Below are positions 10,880-21,395 of a stretch of 64,000 bases of DNA, one piece after another (position 1 is the first letter of the stretch; every line of letters begins with the position of its first letter). Location of the stretch: assembly GCA_025558095.1 (NCBI GenBank), contig JAIVFI010000026.1, positions 551,045 through 615,044 on the forward strand, given 5' to 3'. The notes beneath the pieces are model-generated. The model was not told where the DNA came from. It did no database searches and saw nothing but the letters and a program-made list of their open reading frames with translations. The position numbers were made by a program, and so were the translations under genes. Source of the DNA: Hyaloraphidium curvatum. Lineage: Eukaryota > Monoblepharomycota > Hyaloraphidiomycetes > Hyaloraphidiales > Hyaloraphidiaceae.

Positions 10880-11090
10880 ACCATCCCAGAACTGATCCCG
10901 GATCTGATGCGAAATCTGATCTGGGAACTGGCCTCGGAACTGATCTGGGAACTGATCCCAGATCGGACTCCAGAACAGGTCTCGGAAATGATTTCGTATC
11001 ACCATCCCAAACAGTGATTCCAGAATGATCGTGGAGGTGATACTCGGAACTGATCCCAGTCCCAGAACCGATCCCGGATCGAGAGACGGC
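10880..11090. repeat. degenerate GGAACTGATC tandem repeat
   Basis: The stretch after the seven-TM gene is built of imperfect ~10-12 base units around GGAACTGATC, with variants such as GATCTGGGAACTGATCCCAG, so it also contains short inverted repeats. No coding gene is supported between 10747 and 11173. Confidence 0.7.
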
Positions 11091-11173
11091 TTTGACGATC
11101 ACCGCAGGCGGTTCATACTATTGCGAAGAATGATGATATCTGGCGCTTTCGTTTACCTAGGCCGGAGGAGCGA

Positions 11174-12271
11174 CTACCGGCCCGCCCCGTCCGCCTCCAG
11201 CAGTGAGGCAAAGTGCCTCCCCAGCATCGCCGAGAGCCGCATGAAGGTCCCCGGCATGTGGCAGCGGATCCAGTAGATGACGCGCTCGATGAATGCCGGG
11301 GCCAGCATGACCACGGGCTCGGGGTCGTTGGAGAAGAGCCGCGCGGCGATCTCCCTGGCGACGCACTCGGGCCGAAGCATGCGGTCCAGGGGCATCGTTC
11401 CGTCCTGGACCTTACCCACGGCCGCGACCACCCGCTCCGCCCCGCCGTATTTGTTTGCCGGGTCCACCCCCTCCGCCTCCTTCCGCCCCGCCTCCAGCTC
11501 CGCCCACCAGGTCCGCTCCCTTCCTGCTCGATCCTTCATCGCCTCCCACATCGCCGTGTGCACCTCGAACGGGCGCACCTCGACGACGTCGATCCCGTGC
11601 GCCGCGGCCTCGTCCCGAACAACGTCCGCGAAGCCAGACGCGGCGGCCTTGGAGGCGTGGTAGGGTCCCAGTAGCGGGATGTGGACGACGGCGTTGGCGG
11701 AGGTGACGACGACGATCTTGGGGCGGAGGGAGCCGGTGCGGCGGGAGCTTGCGGCGGCGCGGTGCAGGAGGTGCGAGACGGCCACGGTGCACCGCACGAC
11801 GCCGAGGAAGTTGACGTCGAGCACCCTCCTGTAGCTCTCCACGGCGGCCAGGTCCCACGGGAACACGGGCCCCGCGACGCCCGCCACGTTGCAGACGGCA
11901 TGCAGCCCGCCGTCGCCGCATTCGCCGTCCGCGATCGCGCGCATCGCAGCGACCGACGCGGCGTCGGTCACGTCGAGCCGGAACGCGCGCACGTTGTCCA
12001 GCGCGGCCAGCGCGGCGACGCCGCCGTCGGTGAAGCAGCCGGCGAGCACGCGGACGCCGTCGGCGGCGAGCGCGCGCACGAGCGCGTGGCCGATGCCGCC
12101 CGCGTCGGCGCCCGTGACGACCACGTGGCTGCCCGGCGGGGGCGCGACGGGGGCGGAGACCGCGCGGCGCACGATGCGGTACGCGCAGTAGGAAAACGCC
12201 GCAGCGGCGATAGCGAGGAGAGGGCGAGGCATTTCGTCGGCGAGGGGCGGATTCGCGGCGGGGTGGGCCAT
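11174..12271 (-). CDS. membrane-anchored short-chain dehydrogenase/reductase
   Basis: 365 residues from ATG 12271 (a second in-frame ATG at 12232 is also possible). A hydrophobic helix near residues 17-33 (PRPLLAIAAAAFSYCAYRIV) should anchor it to a membrane, probably ER. The Rossmann nucleotide motif TGADAGGIG is at 53-61, the structural NVAG motif near 128-131, the likely catalytic Ser at 191, and the active site YHASK at 204-208. Overall it resembles retinol or hydroxysteroid dehydrogenase-type classical SDRs (17beta-HSD, BDH1-like) that oxidise or reduce a lipophilic alcohol or ketone with NAD(P). Substrate unknown. No intron is needed. Confidence 0.8.
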   Translation of the reverse strand: MAHPAANPPLADEMPRPLLAIAAAAFSYCAYRIVRRAVSAPVAPPPGSHVVVTGADAGGIGHALVRALAADGVRVLAGCFTDGGVAALAALDNVRAFRLDVTDAASVAAMRAIADGECGDGGLHAVCNVAGVAGPVFPWDLAAVESYRRVLDVNFLGVVRCTVAVSHLLHRAAASSRRTGSLRPKIVVVTSANAVVHIPLLGPYHASKAAASGFADVVRDEAAAHGIDVVEVRPFEVHTAMWEAMKDRAGRERTWWAELEAGRKEAEGVDPANKYGGAERVVAAVGKVQDGTMPLDRMLRPECVAREIAARLFSNDPEPVVMLAPAFIERVIYWIRCHMPGTFMRLSAMLGRHFASLLEADGAGR

Positions 12272-12539
12272 CCGGGAATGTTCGACGCTCGGCACCAGCC
12301 ATCCTCCTTCGAAACATCCACGATCTGAGGGTACCGCAGCAAAGCACTTCGACGTGTTCAATCGAGACCAGATACAGACGCAGCATGACGTTCACGGTTG
12401 GCGACTTGCCGTGCCTTGCGGGGTACATGGCCTTGGGGGCGTTTAGAACCAGCTTGACGCCGCGCACCACGGAGGTCCAGATGCCCTAAATGCGAGCACG
12501 GTGAGCGCATGACGCCATCAAGACGCTTGGCTCCACCTT

Positions 12540-12850
12540 CTGTTTGCCGTCGATCGCCGAGAGCGCGTCTTGGAAGCCAACGGGCGATCAGCGCCTCACC
12601 TTGGCTCACGACAGGCCAACCCACGAAATCCACGACCATCCCGTTGAGCAAATGGAGCAGGTACACGACGTAACCCTCTTTTGCGATGGAGTCGGCGATG
12701 AGCCGCGCGTTGGGAAACGTCCAGCCAAGGACGTCGTGCACTATGACGACGGCCTTGCCCGCCTTGCCCTCACCGCCCTTAGCAAAGTCTGTGCGGGGAA
12801 AGCAAAGGCGGCGGCACGAAACCAAGGCAAAGAACGCGTCAAGATGGGAT
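12540..12850 (-). pseudogene. fragment of a dienelactone hydrolase-like gene
   Basis: A minus-strand stretch reads KAVVIVHDVLGWTFPNAR followed by LIADSIAKEGYVVYLLHLLNG, the N-terminal core of dienelactone hydrolase family proteins. Homology breaks off about 50 residues later with a frame change near DGKQKV. The nucleophile, Asp and His of the triad are missing, so this is a relic of a ~245-residue enzyme. Confidence 0.6.
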
Positions 12851-13572
12851 CCGAGAGAAGGAGATAGGGTCCGTGAACTCGGGCCTCGGCCCGCGAGACG
12901 CGTTTGACGCACACCAGTCAATCTCGCGAGCGGCCCCGGCCAAAATCCGGTCTGTCCTCCCTAGGCCGGCCCTGTGGCACGCCAAGCATTTGCAGCATGT
13001 CGCTCACCAACGTCTTCATCTAGAATGTTCGAGGCTCGGAAAGCAGCCAGTCGGAGGTCCCCCGCATTGCTTGCCGCGCGACCCGTCGGTCCTGCAGCTC
13101 ATGGCACCAGGCATCTCTACGCCGCCATAGCTTGGACGTAATGAGGCAGGCAACGCTGATGCCGCGATGGTGGCGATGAAACCCGGCTCACCGGGAGGGG
13201 ACGTATTCCCGTGAAGACTCGACGTAATCTGAGCCTCGGGGAGCGATACTGGGTCTAAAACGACGCGAATTCTCCGCATTTCGGTCCATTGCTATGCCTC
13301 ATCGTACAGATATGCGAATCAAGCGTAAGGGGAACAGCGCACCAGCCCGGGCGGAAGTTCCGTCGGCCGGCCACCCCGCCGAATACCCCGGCGCCCAGAA
13401 GGTTGAAAGCATGAGGATTTTCCCTTTCAATTTGTGCTGCTCCGGCCGCGAAAATATCCCTCGCGGAGGAGGAACTGAAGTCGACCGTCGGCGTCGCCAA
13501 GCATGAGCCGGCGGCGGCGACGCTTCGAGGGACACAGCATCGAGGACGCAGCACCTTGATTCAGGGCACCCG
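12851..13572. other. no gene seen
   Basis: About 700 bases upstream of the secreted-protein gene. The open frames here are short and show no family resemblance. Nothing else was recognised. Confidence 0.4.
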
Positions 13573-13580
13573 CATAAAAG
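13573..13580 (+). promoter_or_regulatory. TATA-like box before the duplicated start region
   Basis: CATAAAAG lies 66 bases before the first of two duplicated ATGs (13646). It is a plausible core promoter for the small secreted protein gene. The match is short, so this is tentative. Confidence 0.3.
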
Positions 13581-13624
13581 GTGACACAGCAGTGCCGTTG
13601 CTCATCGACATCGCTGTTCCTCCA

Positions 13625-13932
13625 CGCGTTTCGCCTAGAGCCAAGATGCACCGCGGCTTCGTCGCCCTCTTCCTCTGCCTTTCCTACGCTCTCACTTCCC
13701 CCGGCGCCGTCACCGCCGCCCCCTCCGGCCCGACGGACCCCACCGCGCGCGCCGAAGCCCTCTTTGCCCGCGCAGAGTCGCGTTTCGCCTAGAGCCAAGA
13801 TGCACCGCGGCTTCGTCGCCCTCTTCCTCTGCCTTTCCTACGCTCTCACTTCCCCCGGCGCCGTCACCGCCGCCCCCTCCGGCCCGACGGACCCCACCGC
13901 GCGCGCCGAAGCCCTCTTTGCCCGCGCAGAGT
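13625..13932 (+). repeat. 154-base perfect tandem duplication over a start codon
   Basis: Bases 13625-13778 are repeated without visible change at 13779-13932. The unit holds a few leader bases with an in-frame TAG (CGCCTAG), the ATG, the signal peptide and the next ~25 codons. Translation from the upstream ATG (13646) ends after 48 residues at the TAG carried by the second copy; translation from 13800 gives the full protein. The lack of divergence suggests a recent event. Confidence 0.95.
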
Positions 13933-14394
13933 CGCTGTTCGCCGAGCTCGAGGGCATCCGCGCGGCTCTCGGTTCGCTTTCGAAGGGCGAGGCGAAGTCC
14001 CGCGTCGAGGAGCGCCAAGACTGCAGCATCTTCGGGCCCAATTGCGAGAATTGCACCACCGCCGCCGCGTTCCAGCAGTACTACGAGTCGTGCTTCGGGG
14101 CCAGGATGACGGCCGCCGCCGCCGCCGCCGGGTGGGTACCACCCCTTCCGAAAGACATCGTCAGCGTGCGACGGCCGGGCCAACCCATCCCTTCGGTCCC
14201 GCAGATTCGGCCGCTTCGCGGTGTACCAGGCCCTCCTCACGAGCCGCCCCAACGGCCTCGTGCCGCGCACCGCCGCGCTCGAACTGATGACGGCCAGCAA
14301 GCAGTCGTTCCTCAACGACGTGGCAAGCACCGTGAACAGGCTGTGCAACTCGGGGATCCCCAACGTGGGGGGCAGGAACGTTTGCTGGTCGTGA
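13800..14394 (+). CDS. small secreted cysteine-containing protein (2 exons)
   Basis: Exon 1 is 13800-14131, intron 14132-14204 (GTGGGT...CCCGCAG), exon 2 is 14205-14394; 173 residues. A clear signal peptide, MHRGFVALFLCLSYALTSPG, precedes a helical segment (AEALFARAESLFAELEGIRA). Then comes a Cys cluster, DCSIFGPNCENC, with YYESCF nearby. Exon 2 (FGRFAVYQALLTSRPNGLVP) ends with two more cysteines (LCNSG, NVCWS). The final ~60 residues only make sense across this intron; reading on in the first frame gives noise. No family recognised; an extracellular protein or small effector is possible. The start is taken at the second duplicated ATG because the first is closed by a stop. Confidence 0.65.
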
Positions 14395-14638
14395 GGAGGG
14401 GGGAGGGAGTTGCGAGGGAGGGGGGGACGGGTGGAGGTGCTGTACAGAGGATTTGGAGAATGATCATCGTCTATCTGACGCTACAGTCCTTCAAAGCATA
14501 TCCAGATCTTTGATTCTTGTGCTGCGGTAGCTTCCATCCGTCCTACGAAAGGGGTGCCTCGCGTAGCCGCCTTCGCCACTCCAGCAGACGCCACCGGAAC
14601 GCCGCGGTCAACATCGACTCACCTTCCACCTCCACACG

Positions 14639-16621
14639 ATGTCCGCCTCCGCCCGCCGCGCCGTCTCGGACCTCCATGCTCTTCTCGCCCGCGGCGCCGA
14701 CCGCAACGACCCCGCCCTCCTCCAGTCGTGCTTCTGGCCCGGCGCCGCGGCCGACCTCCCGCCGCACCGCGGCCGCGCCGAGATGCTCCCCGCGGCGCTC
14801 GACGCGACGCACCTCCGCTGCACGCGCCACACGCTGTCGAATCTGACGGCCGCGTTCGACGGGCAGAGGTGCGCGGGGGAGGTGTACGTGCGGCTGGACG
14901 CGGCGTGGGGCGTGGGGGACACTCCGGATCTGGAGCTGCATACCGTGTTGGGGAGGTGGCTGACGCGTGCCGAGAAGAGGGGCAGCGAGTGGCGCTTCTC
15001 GTGGGTTGCACTTCGACGCGGCCTCGTCATTGGAGAGCAGAAGTTGAGGCATCGGGCCACCACAGGTCGGCCAAGTTCCTCTACGACTGGTCCACCGCCG
15101 AGCGCGTCCCCGACGCCCTCGTCCTCATCGCCCCCGCGGCCCCCACCTCCGTCATCCCCAACCGCGCCGGCATCGTCGGCGTGCGGGACCCGCTCTCCTC
15201 CTCCGAAGCGGAGCGGCGCGACCCTTCGTACGAGGTGCTCCCCAACGCGCTGGCGGCGTCGTCGGCCGCCGAGGGAGGGGACGGGTGGGCCCTGGATGCG
15301 GCGAGGATCGAGGAGGCGATGGTGCGCTACGCCCGGGCGGTGGACAGGAACGATCTGGAAGCGGTCAGGGCGGGGACCTTCTGGCCGGAAGCCGAGATCG
15401 CCATCGGGGTTCGTGCCATGCGCGGCGGCCGTCGTTCCCGACCGCCGCCCTTACCACCTTGGGTCACGAACAGGGCTTCGTCGGCGACCTCCCCGGCTAC
15501 CTCGAATGGCTCGGCCGGTTCAACCGCTCCGCCGTCGCGCGGTTCCACAACATCACCAACGCGCTCGTGAGGCCCGCGGGGCCGGATGCTGCGGTCAGCG
15601 AGTGCTACATGGACGCGCACAACGTGCGCAAGTCGAAAGCCGGGGTGGATGAAGATCGGTGGGGGTACGGGCGCTACGTCGATAAGTGGGAGAGGAGGAA
15701 CGGGGTGTGGAAGATCATGTGGGTACCACCGGGAGAGGCGCTGGGGACCTTTGCTCACTTCGCACTATCCCTGCCGTGCTTGTGCCCACAGATCCCGCAA
15801 GCTCATCAACGACTTTGCCCGCACCGTCCCGCACCACCCCCCCGCGCACCTGGAACCCACCATGGCCCGGGGCTCCTCCCTCGACGACCGCTCCTTTGCC
15901 CTGCTCCCCGCCTCCCCGCTCGCGCTGTCGCCCGAGCTCCTGGCCGCGCGCGACGAGATCGCCGCGAAGCTGGTGCGCTACTGCAGGCTGGTGGACCGGT
16001 TCGACGAGCGCGCACTGGGGTGGGAGGGCAACGGCGCCGGGGACCTGTTCTGGCCGGATGCGTACCTCGATTTCGGGGTGGGTGTCCGCAGGGGGCTTAC
16101 CATCCAGTTCGAGACACAAGGCTTACCGCCCACACCCACAGAACCCCCAAGGCCTCCCCGAATCCTTCTTCCCCTCCCTGATCCGCGGCATCAGCACCGC
16201 CCCCCGCAACCAGCACCGTCTCTCCAACCCCCTCGTCGCCTTCTCCTCCCCTTCGTCCGCGGCGTCCGAGAGCTACGTCGTCGCGAGGAGGCTGGTGGGC
16301 AAGCCGGGGGGGAAGACGCTGGCCGATAGGACGCTCGCCGGGAGGTACCTCGACCGCTGGGAGAAGCGCAACGGCGTGTGGAAGATCGCGGGGAGGACGC
16401 TGGTGGGTCGCTTCCGATCCGCGGCGGCGCGCGGGCCGCTGATCCGCCCGCACGTCCAGGTGATCGACTTTGTCCGCATCGAAAAGGGCCTGCGCGAGGG
16501 CGACGCCGCCGACTGGCTGGGCACGGGCAAGGCCATGGAGGCGGAGCACGGGCGCAGGGGGACGGGGATGGACGCGAGCTTCGCGTGGCTGGGCGAGTCG
16601 GACGGGAAGCTGAAGCTGTGA
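14639..16621 (+). CDS. triple SnoaL/NTF2-like domain protein (5 exons)
   Basis: Exons 14639-15000, 15066-15408, 15474-15718, 15792-16077 and 16142-16621 join in phase to 571 residues. Four introns are 64-73 nt, three with GTGGGT donors. Three NTF2-like modules follow one another. Module 1 starts AVSDLHALLARGADRNDP; module 2 starts EEAMVRYARAVDRNDLEAV; module 3 starts AAKLVRYCRLVDRFDERAL. Modules 2 and 3 end with near-identical blocks (YVDKWERRNGVWKI and YLDRWEKRNGVWKI), and module 1 with a shorter version ending in EWRFS. SnoaL-like domains are small cyclase, isomerase or dehydratase folds usually encoded singly, so three in one chain is unusual. Catalytic residues cannot be assigned. Confidence 0.75.
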
Positions 16622-16843
16622 TTGGACGGCGATCGCTGGGGAGACGAAGGAATCGAATCGCTTGCTGCGCCGAAGACATTGCATTTTGTTGCTGGCGAGG
16701 GGGAGCGAAGTCCGGCGGAAAGTTCGATCGTCGCTGCCTCCACGGAAAGTCGCCTCTGCGCCGCGCCGCAGAAACACCGCCGTGAACGTGAACCCGTGGA
16801 CAGCACGGACTTCAAAGCTTCTCTAAGCGACCCGTCGTCCGTC

Positions 16844-18453
16844 ATGGGCCCCGAAGCGCCGGAGCCCGCGTGGCCCGAGGCATTCACGCCCGCCGTCTGG
16901 GCCGCCCTCTTCCCCGCCTACCCGACGCCGCCGCCCCCGACGGACATGCCGGCCGACCTCGCACGCGTCGCAAAGCCCGCCGTCGCCGACGAGGCGCGCG
17001 CCGCGAGGCCGATGACCCTCGCTGCGCTTCTTGAGGGCCTCAAGGACGCGCCACTGATGCGCGGACTGCTGCGGTTGCAGGTGGCCGTTGTCAAACGGAC
17101 TTCAGGGAACGCGTTCTACGCTCTCGCGAGGGCACTTTACGTGGCGCTGCGGGTGGGGGCCATGCCGGCGCTCGCCTGGGTCGGGAACAGGCCCTACGGG
17201 CTGTTCGGGGATAAGCAGCTCGTGGCCATGACCGTCGCGTTCGTCGTGCAGGACGTGATCTGGGAGGTCGGGATGCTCCGGGGACGGGCGTTCGCCAAGG
17301 AGAAGGAGGCTCCCGTTCGGACCCCGCAGGCTGCGGACGAGCGGTCGCCGCTAGACAATCATCCGCTGGCGGGCCTGGCGAGGTACCGGTTCCTTGAACA
17401 GGACACATCGGACCCCGAGAGTCCCGCGGGCGAACTGGCCCACTATCTTTTGCAACACCGGCCGGATGACCCGTTCTGCTCCTGCCCGAGAAGGACCTGC
17501 ACGGGATACCAACTGAAGGCGGCACCAGCTCTGAGTTTTGTCGAATTCACTGGAAGCTTGGTTGTGTTGCTCGTCGTTTACACCATTCTCAGCTTCTGGA
17601 CCGTCTTCGTGACCTTTGGCGGATTCACATTCAGTTCACCTTGGGCCGGCACCATCGCTGCTTTCGCAACGGCGTACATTTCTGCGTACCTGCTCTACCT
17701 GGCGATCGGTGCTAATCTGAATCAGTCTAACGTCGCGGTGTTTGGCCTCGAGATGCGCCTGCGGCGCCGTGCCGTGGAATACTGCCTGTCACAGCTCACC
17801 AATCGGATTGAAGGCCATCTGGCCGACGCGGAGCAGGAGTGGAAGCCGCAGGCTGCGGAGTCGGAGCCGTATATCGTGCTCCACGCCGCCTTGGCATCGT
17901 CATGGAGCACACGTCTTGCCATCGGCGACAGCGTCCGATTTTCGCTGGCTGTGGGGTTCGTGGGCGATCTAACGGCTCTATCTATCGTCATGGTGAGTCG
18001 CTGCCCTGACTTCTCTGCTGATCAGCCTGACACTAGTGCTGTGCGTTGCAGCTTTCAACGTCCTGCATCGCCGCCCCGTTCGTCAGCAGCCTGTTCTGGT
18101 CCCTGGCGGTACTCTTCCTCCTGGATCTCGTCAACCTCGCCGCCGCCAACGCCGAGACCTCTCGCATCTCAGCGCTCTACTCGTCCGCCGCCTACACCCT
18201 CCGCTCCCTCGCCCTGCGCGCCGGCGGCCCCTCGCAGCTGACCAACGCGATCCAATGGCATGAGGCCATACTGCGGGGGTTTGCGGACGCCGACGCTTAC
18301 AGGGCGAGGTTCTTCGGCGTGCCCGTGACCCCGGCGGTGGTGAGGACGGCGGCTGTGACGGCGTTCACGGTCGGCGTGGGCATGTGGAGCGTGCTCAGGG
18401 GCGCGGGGATCGGGGTCACCATCGAGATGGCGTGCCCGTCGGGGAACAGCTAG
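16844..18453 (+). CDS. seven-TM family protein, two-exon member
   Basis: Exon 1 is 16844-17992, intron 17993-18051 (59 nt, GTGAGT...GTTGCAG), exon 2 is 18052-18453; 516 residues. It is a divergent paralogue of 9334-10746. It keeps the loop motif CSCPRRTC between TM2 and TM3, the AAANAETSRISALYSS block after TM6, and VGMWSVLRGAGIGVTIEMAC at the end. Seven hydrophobic stretches align in order, including SLVVLLVVYTILSFWTVFV (TM3) and LAVLFLLDLVNL (TM6). The N-terminus is ~40 residues longer and Pro-rich (PEAPEPAWPEAFTP). The intron lies within TM5. Function unknown. Confidence 0.75.
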
Positions 18454-18793
18454 TCGTTCGATTCGGCACGTCATGTGAATTTGAACGACACGATGTTGCG
18501 AGATGGTCGGTTACGTTGGGAATTGCACGCTCGTGAGGGCGGGATGAATCTGCCGGGAGAGCAGATGGGGAAGGAGTGTGAGGCGAGCCGGCCCGGCTGC
18601 GGCAGTCGGGCGCCAAAGCGAAGCTGCCATCAGGTGAATGGCAGCCAGCGAAGGTAAGTTATATGCGGCCGGAGTGACATGGAGCCTGGTGATTGGGGGA
18701 TCTGAGGGGACCTTGCGGGGCGTGGTCGGAGTTTGGGGAGGGTCCGTCAGCCGCAGCCGCCGCCCCAACATCCCAGCAGCACGGAACAGAATC
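18454..18793. other. no gene seen
   Basis: Intergenic stretch between the seven-TM gene and the lipase. It should hold the lipase promoter, but no clear element is visible. Confidence 0.4.
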
Positions 18794-21160
18794 ATGCGAC
18801 CTGCCCCCTGGCCGTACCTGCGGCCGTTGCCGCACCGCTGTTATGCTACAGCAGCTGCGGTGGGCGCCGCCGAGCGGACGCTGCCGGCGTTTGGGGCCGA
18901 GGACGCGAGGAGGCTCACGAGGGCCTTCGCCCCGGCGAACTCGCCGGCGTTCGCCGCCGACTCGCTTCGCGCCCGCGTCGACCGGATCCGGATATTTGGC
19001 GATGGGGACGGCGCCGAGGCAGATTCCCGGGCCCGGAAGCTGCTCGTCTGGCTGTGGATCCGCGACTCGTTCCGGCGGACCGCTCGGCCCCTCTCCGTCG
19101 GCCCGGGCGGCCTGCTCCGCCCCGCGACCCGGCCGACGTTCGAATTTGCCCGCACTTTGGACTACCATGTCGCCCTCTTCGACACCCTGACCGTGCAGGT
19201 GGCCCAGGAAGGGGCGTTCGGGAGGAGGGACAAGCTGGTCACCAGGTTCTCGGTGCCGCTCCGGTCCGTCGCCGCCTCCCTCGAGGCCCAACCGGGATCC
19301 GAGGAAGGCACTCAGCTGACATTGAAGGCGACCATCGAGTTTCCGGCCGGGGACACGCAGTCGTTCCTCGAGGCGGAGGACTTTCTCCGGCCGGTCGGTC
19401 AGCTGCCCCGGCCGCGGGTTCCCGGCGGCGAGATCGACCTCCTCTTGACCCTCTACCACGCGGGCCATGATCAACCTGCGCCAGAGCGGCCGAGCTCGCC
19501 GGTCACGGCAACCACTCCGGCCGAGGCTGTCTCTGTCGACTTTCGGTCTCGACTGGCCGCGATTGACCTCCCTGCTCTGGCATCCAGAGTCGTCGCGGCC
19601 GTCAACCCTGCCCCGAAGCAGGACCCAGACGCCGACGGCGACCGCCCGACCTATACCCGCACCCACCTGACGCCCTTCCACATCATCCGGGACCGCTTCT
19701 TCCCTGTCCTCGCGCCCTTCCTGTTCCCCGACACACGGCACCGCGACGCCTTCCTCAACTCGGCCAAGGACGTTGACTCGCTGCTCGCCGCCTGGTTTGG
19801 CATCACCAACATCGTCACCCCGCGGCGTTGGATGTCGGCGTGGGACGCGCTCAAGCTCGTCGAGGGGGACGAGGCCCGGCGCCCGCCCGACGGGAGGGGC
19901 AAGCCGGCCGACCCGCGGCTGTTTACCGATGCCGCGCGGTGGATCAAGCACGCTCGAGCGGCCTACGGACGGAGCGCGGGGCAGGGGCTTTTGGCATCCC
20001 AAGCGGCTTCCGAGGGCGCCCGGAGCGGGTTCCGGCTGGCCGCCTCCACGGCCTCGCTCAGGAAGCTCCTCGACTTCCGCCGCAGCCCGGCGCAGCGCAC
20101 CCACTTCTTCCCCGAAGACGAGCAGATCCTCGCCTCGTACGTCCGCGACGCCGCGCACCGCGACGCGGCCCGCGAGCGCGCCGGCGCAGAGCGTTACCTC
20201 GCCCTCGCCGACTCCGACGCCTCGATCCTGTACTGGGCCTCGCGGTACGAGTCGGTCTCGCACCCGGTGTTCTACGCCGCGCATGCGCGCGAGGACGGGC
20301 CCGGGGGTGGGGCGCTGGTTTTGTCTTTGAGGGGGACGTGGAGCGTCGAGGCGCTGGTGAGCGATTTGGCCGCGCACTACACCCCCGCCGCGGGTTTCCT
20401 CGCCAACCTGGGGCGGCGGATATCAGCGGAGGGGTGGGATGGGACCACGCTGGACCAAGGCGTCGCCCACCACGGCTTTCTGGCCGCTGCTTCGGCGCTG
20501 GTCTCGGAGTACGCCAGCCTTCTCGAATCGCTGGTCCTCGGCTACCGCCCCTCCCGTATCGTCCTGACCGGGCACTCATACGGAGCTGCCACCGCCACCC
20601 TCCTCGGCGCGGCCCTCGCGCACGGCGGCTGGCTTGACAAGTGGGCCTCGTTCGGCCTGCCCGGCCTGCGGGCCGAGGTCTTTGCCTTTGCCCCCGTGCC
20701 CGTCGCCAGCCCGCAGCTCGCTTCCCTCCTCTCCTCCCCCGGCGCTCGGGATCGGCTCGCCGTGCGCAACCTCGCCATGCACCTCGACGAGGTCCCCCGG
20801 ATCTCGTACGGCGCCCTGCTCGACCTCCGCGAGCGCGTGGTGTTTGCCGAGTCCGTGCTCCGCGGGCTTCCCCCCGGCACGGACCGCACGGCGGAGCTCC
20901 GCGCCCGCCTGGCGGACCGCCGCCGCGGGCTCGAGGCGCGGGGGTGGTCGGGCCACCCCAAGCTGCAGTTGCTCGGCGAGACGGCGGTTCTCCGCGAGGA
21001 CGGGGGACAGTGGGGCGCAGAAGTGATGGGACCGTGCGAGATGCTCGGGGTGCGGGCGAGGGGAGCCAGGGAGTGGATCGGGTGGCATGCGCTGGAGAGG
21101 ATGGAGGAGGCAGTGGGGCATCTGGCGGGCGAGAGGGGGGAGGCGGCGGCGTGTGCGTAG
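18794..21160 (+). CDS. class-3 lipase-like serine hydrolase
   Basis: 788 residues, single exon, ATG 18794. The nucleophile elbow GHSYGA is near residue 591, preceded by LVLSLRGTWSVEALVSDLAA, the oxyanion-side strand of class-3 (Rhizomucor-type) lipases, and by the block VAHHGFLAAASALVSEY. A plausible Asp and His follow (MHLDEVPRISYG). The family hydrolyses acylglycerols; large versions resemble sn1-specific diacylglycerol lipases. The ~350-residue N-terminal region is not recognised. The start MRPAPWPYLRPLPHRCYATA is Arg-rich with no acids, suggesting a mitochondrial presequence. No strong TM segment was noted. Confidence 0.75.
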   Translation: MRPAPWPYLRPLPHRCYATAAAVGAAERTLPAFGAEDARRLTRAFAPANSPAFAADSLRARVDRIRIFGDGDGAEADSRARKLLVWLWIRDSFRRTARPLSVGPGGLLRPATRPTFEFARTLDYHVALFDTLTVQVAQEGAFGRRDKLVTRFSVPLRSVAASLEAQPGSEEGTQLTLKATIEFPAGDTQSFLEAEDFLRPVGQLPRPRVPGGEIDLLLTLYHAGHDQPAPERPSSPVTATTPAEAVSVDFRSRLAAIDLPALASRVVAAVNPAPKQDPDADGDRPTYTRTHLTPFHIIRDRFFPVLAPFLFPDTRHRDAFLNSAKDVDSLLAAWFGITNIVTPRRWMSAWDALKLVEGDEARRPPDGRGKPADPRLFTDAARWIKHARAAYGRSAGQGLLASQAASEGARSGFRLAASTASLRKLLDFRRSPAQRTHFFPEDEQILASYVRDAAHRDAARERAGAERYLALADSDASILYWASRYESVSHPVFYAAHAREDGPGGGALVLSLRGTWSVEALVSDLAAHYTPAAGFLANLGRRISAEGWDGTTLDQGVAHHGFLAAASALVSEYASLLESLVLGYRPSRIVLTGHSYGAATATLLGAALAHGGWLDKWASFGLPGLRAEVFAFAPVPVASPQLASLLSSPGARDRLAVRNLAMHLDEVPRISYGALLDLRERVVFAESVLRGLPPGTDRTAELRARLADRRRGLEARGWSGHPKLQLLGETAVLREDGGQWGAEVMGPCEMLGVRARGAREWIGWHALERMEEAVGHLAGERGEAAACA

Positions 21161-21395
21161 CGCTCGACAGATTGGCTAGCTGGTGGAGCTTTCTCAGTTT
21201 CATCCGCCACCATAACATCGAGCGGACGGCGGAGGAGCTTCGAGACTTTTTGTATTGAAAGAAAGACTAAGAATCTATGTCCCTAGCAATGGTCCGGCTG
21301 TTGACGGCGCTGCCGCCTGCGTCCCTCGTTGCCGATCTTCGGGTGACTCACGAAGGCGCCAGCCGGGGTGCACTCCACTGTCTCCCACACTTCCA

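Noticed and set aside
14205-14513. Continuation of the first frame of the small secreted protein to 310 codons
   Set aside because: After 14131 that frame turns into Pro/Arg noise, while the spliced frame gives FGRFAVYQALLTSRP and ends in a clean Cys-containing tail.
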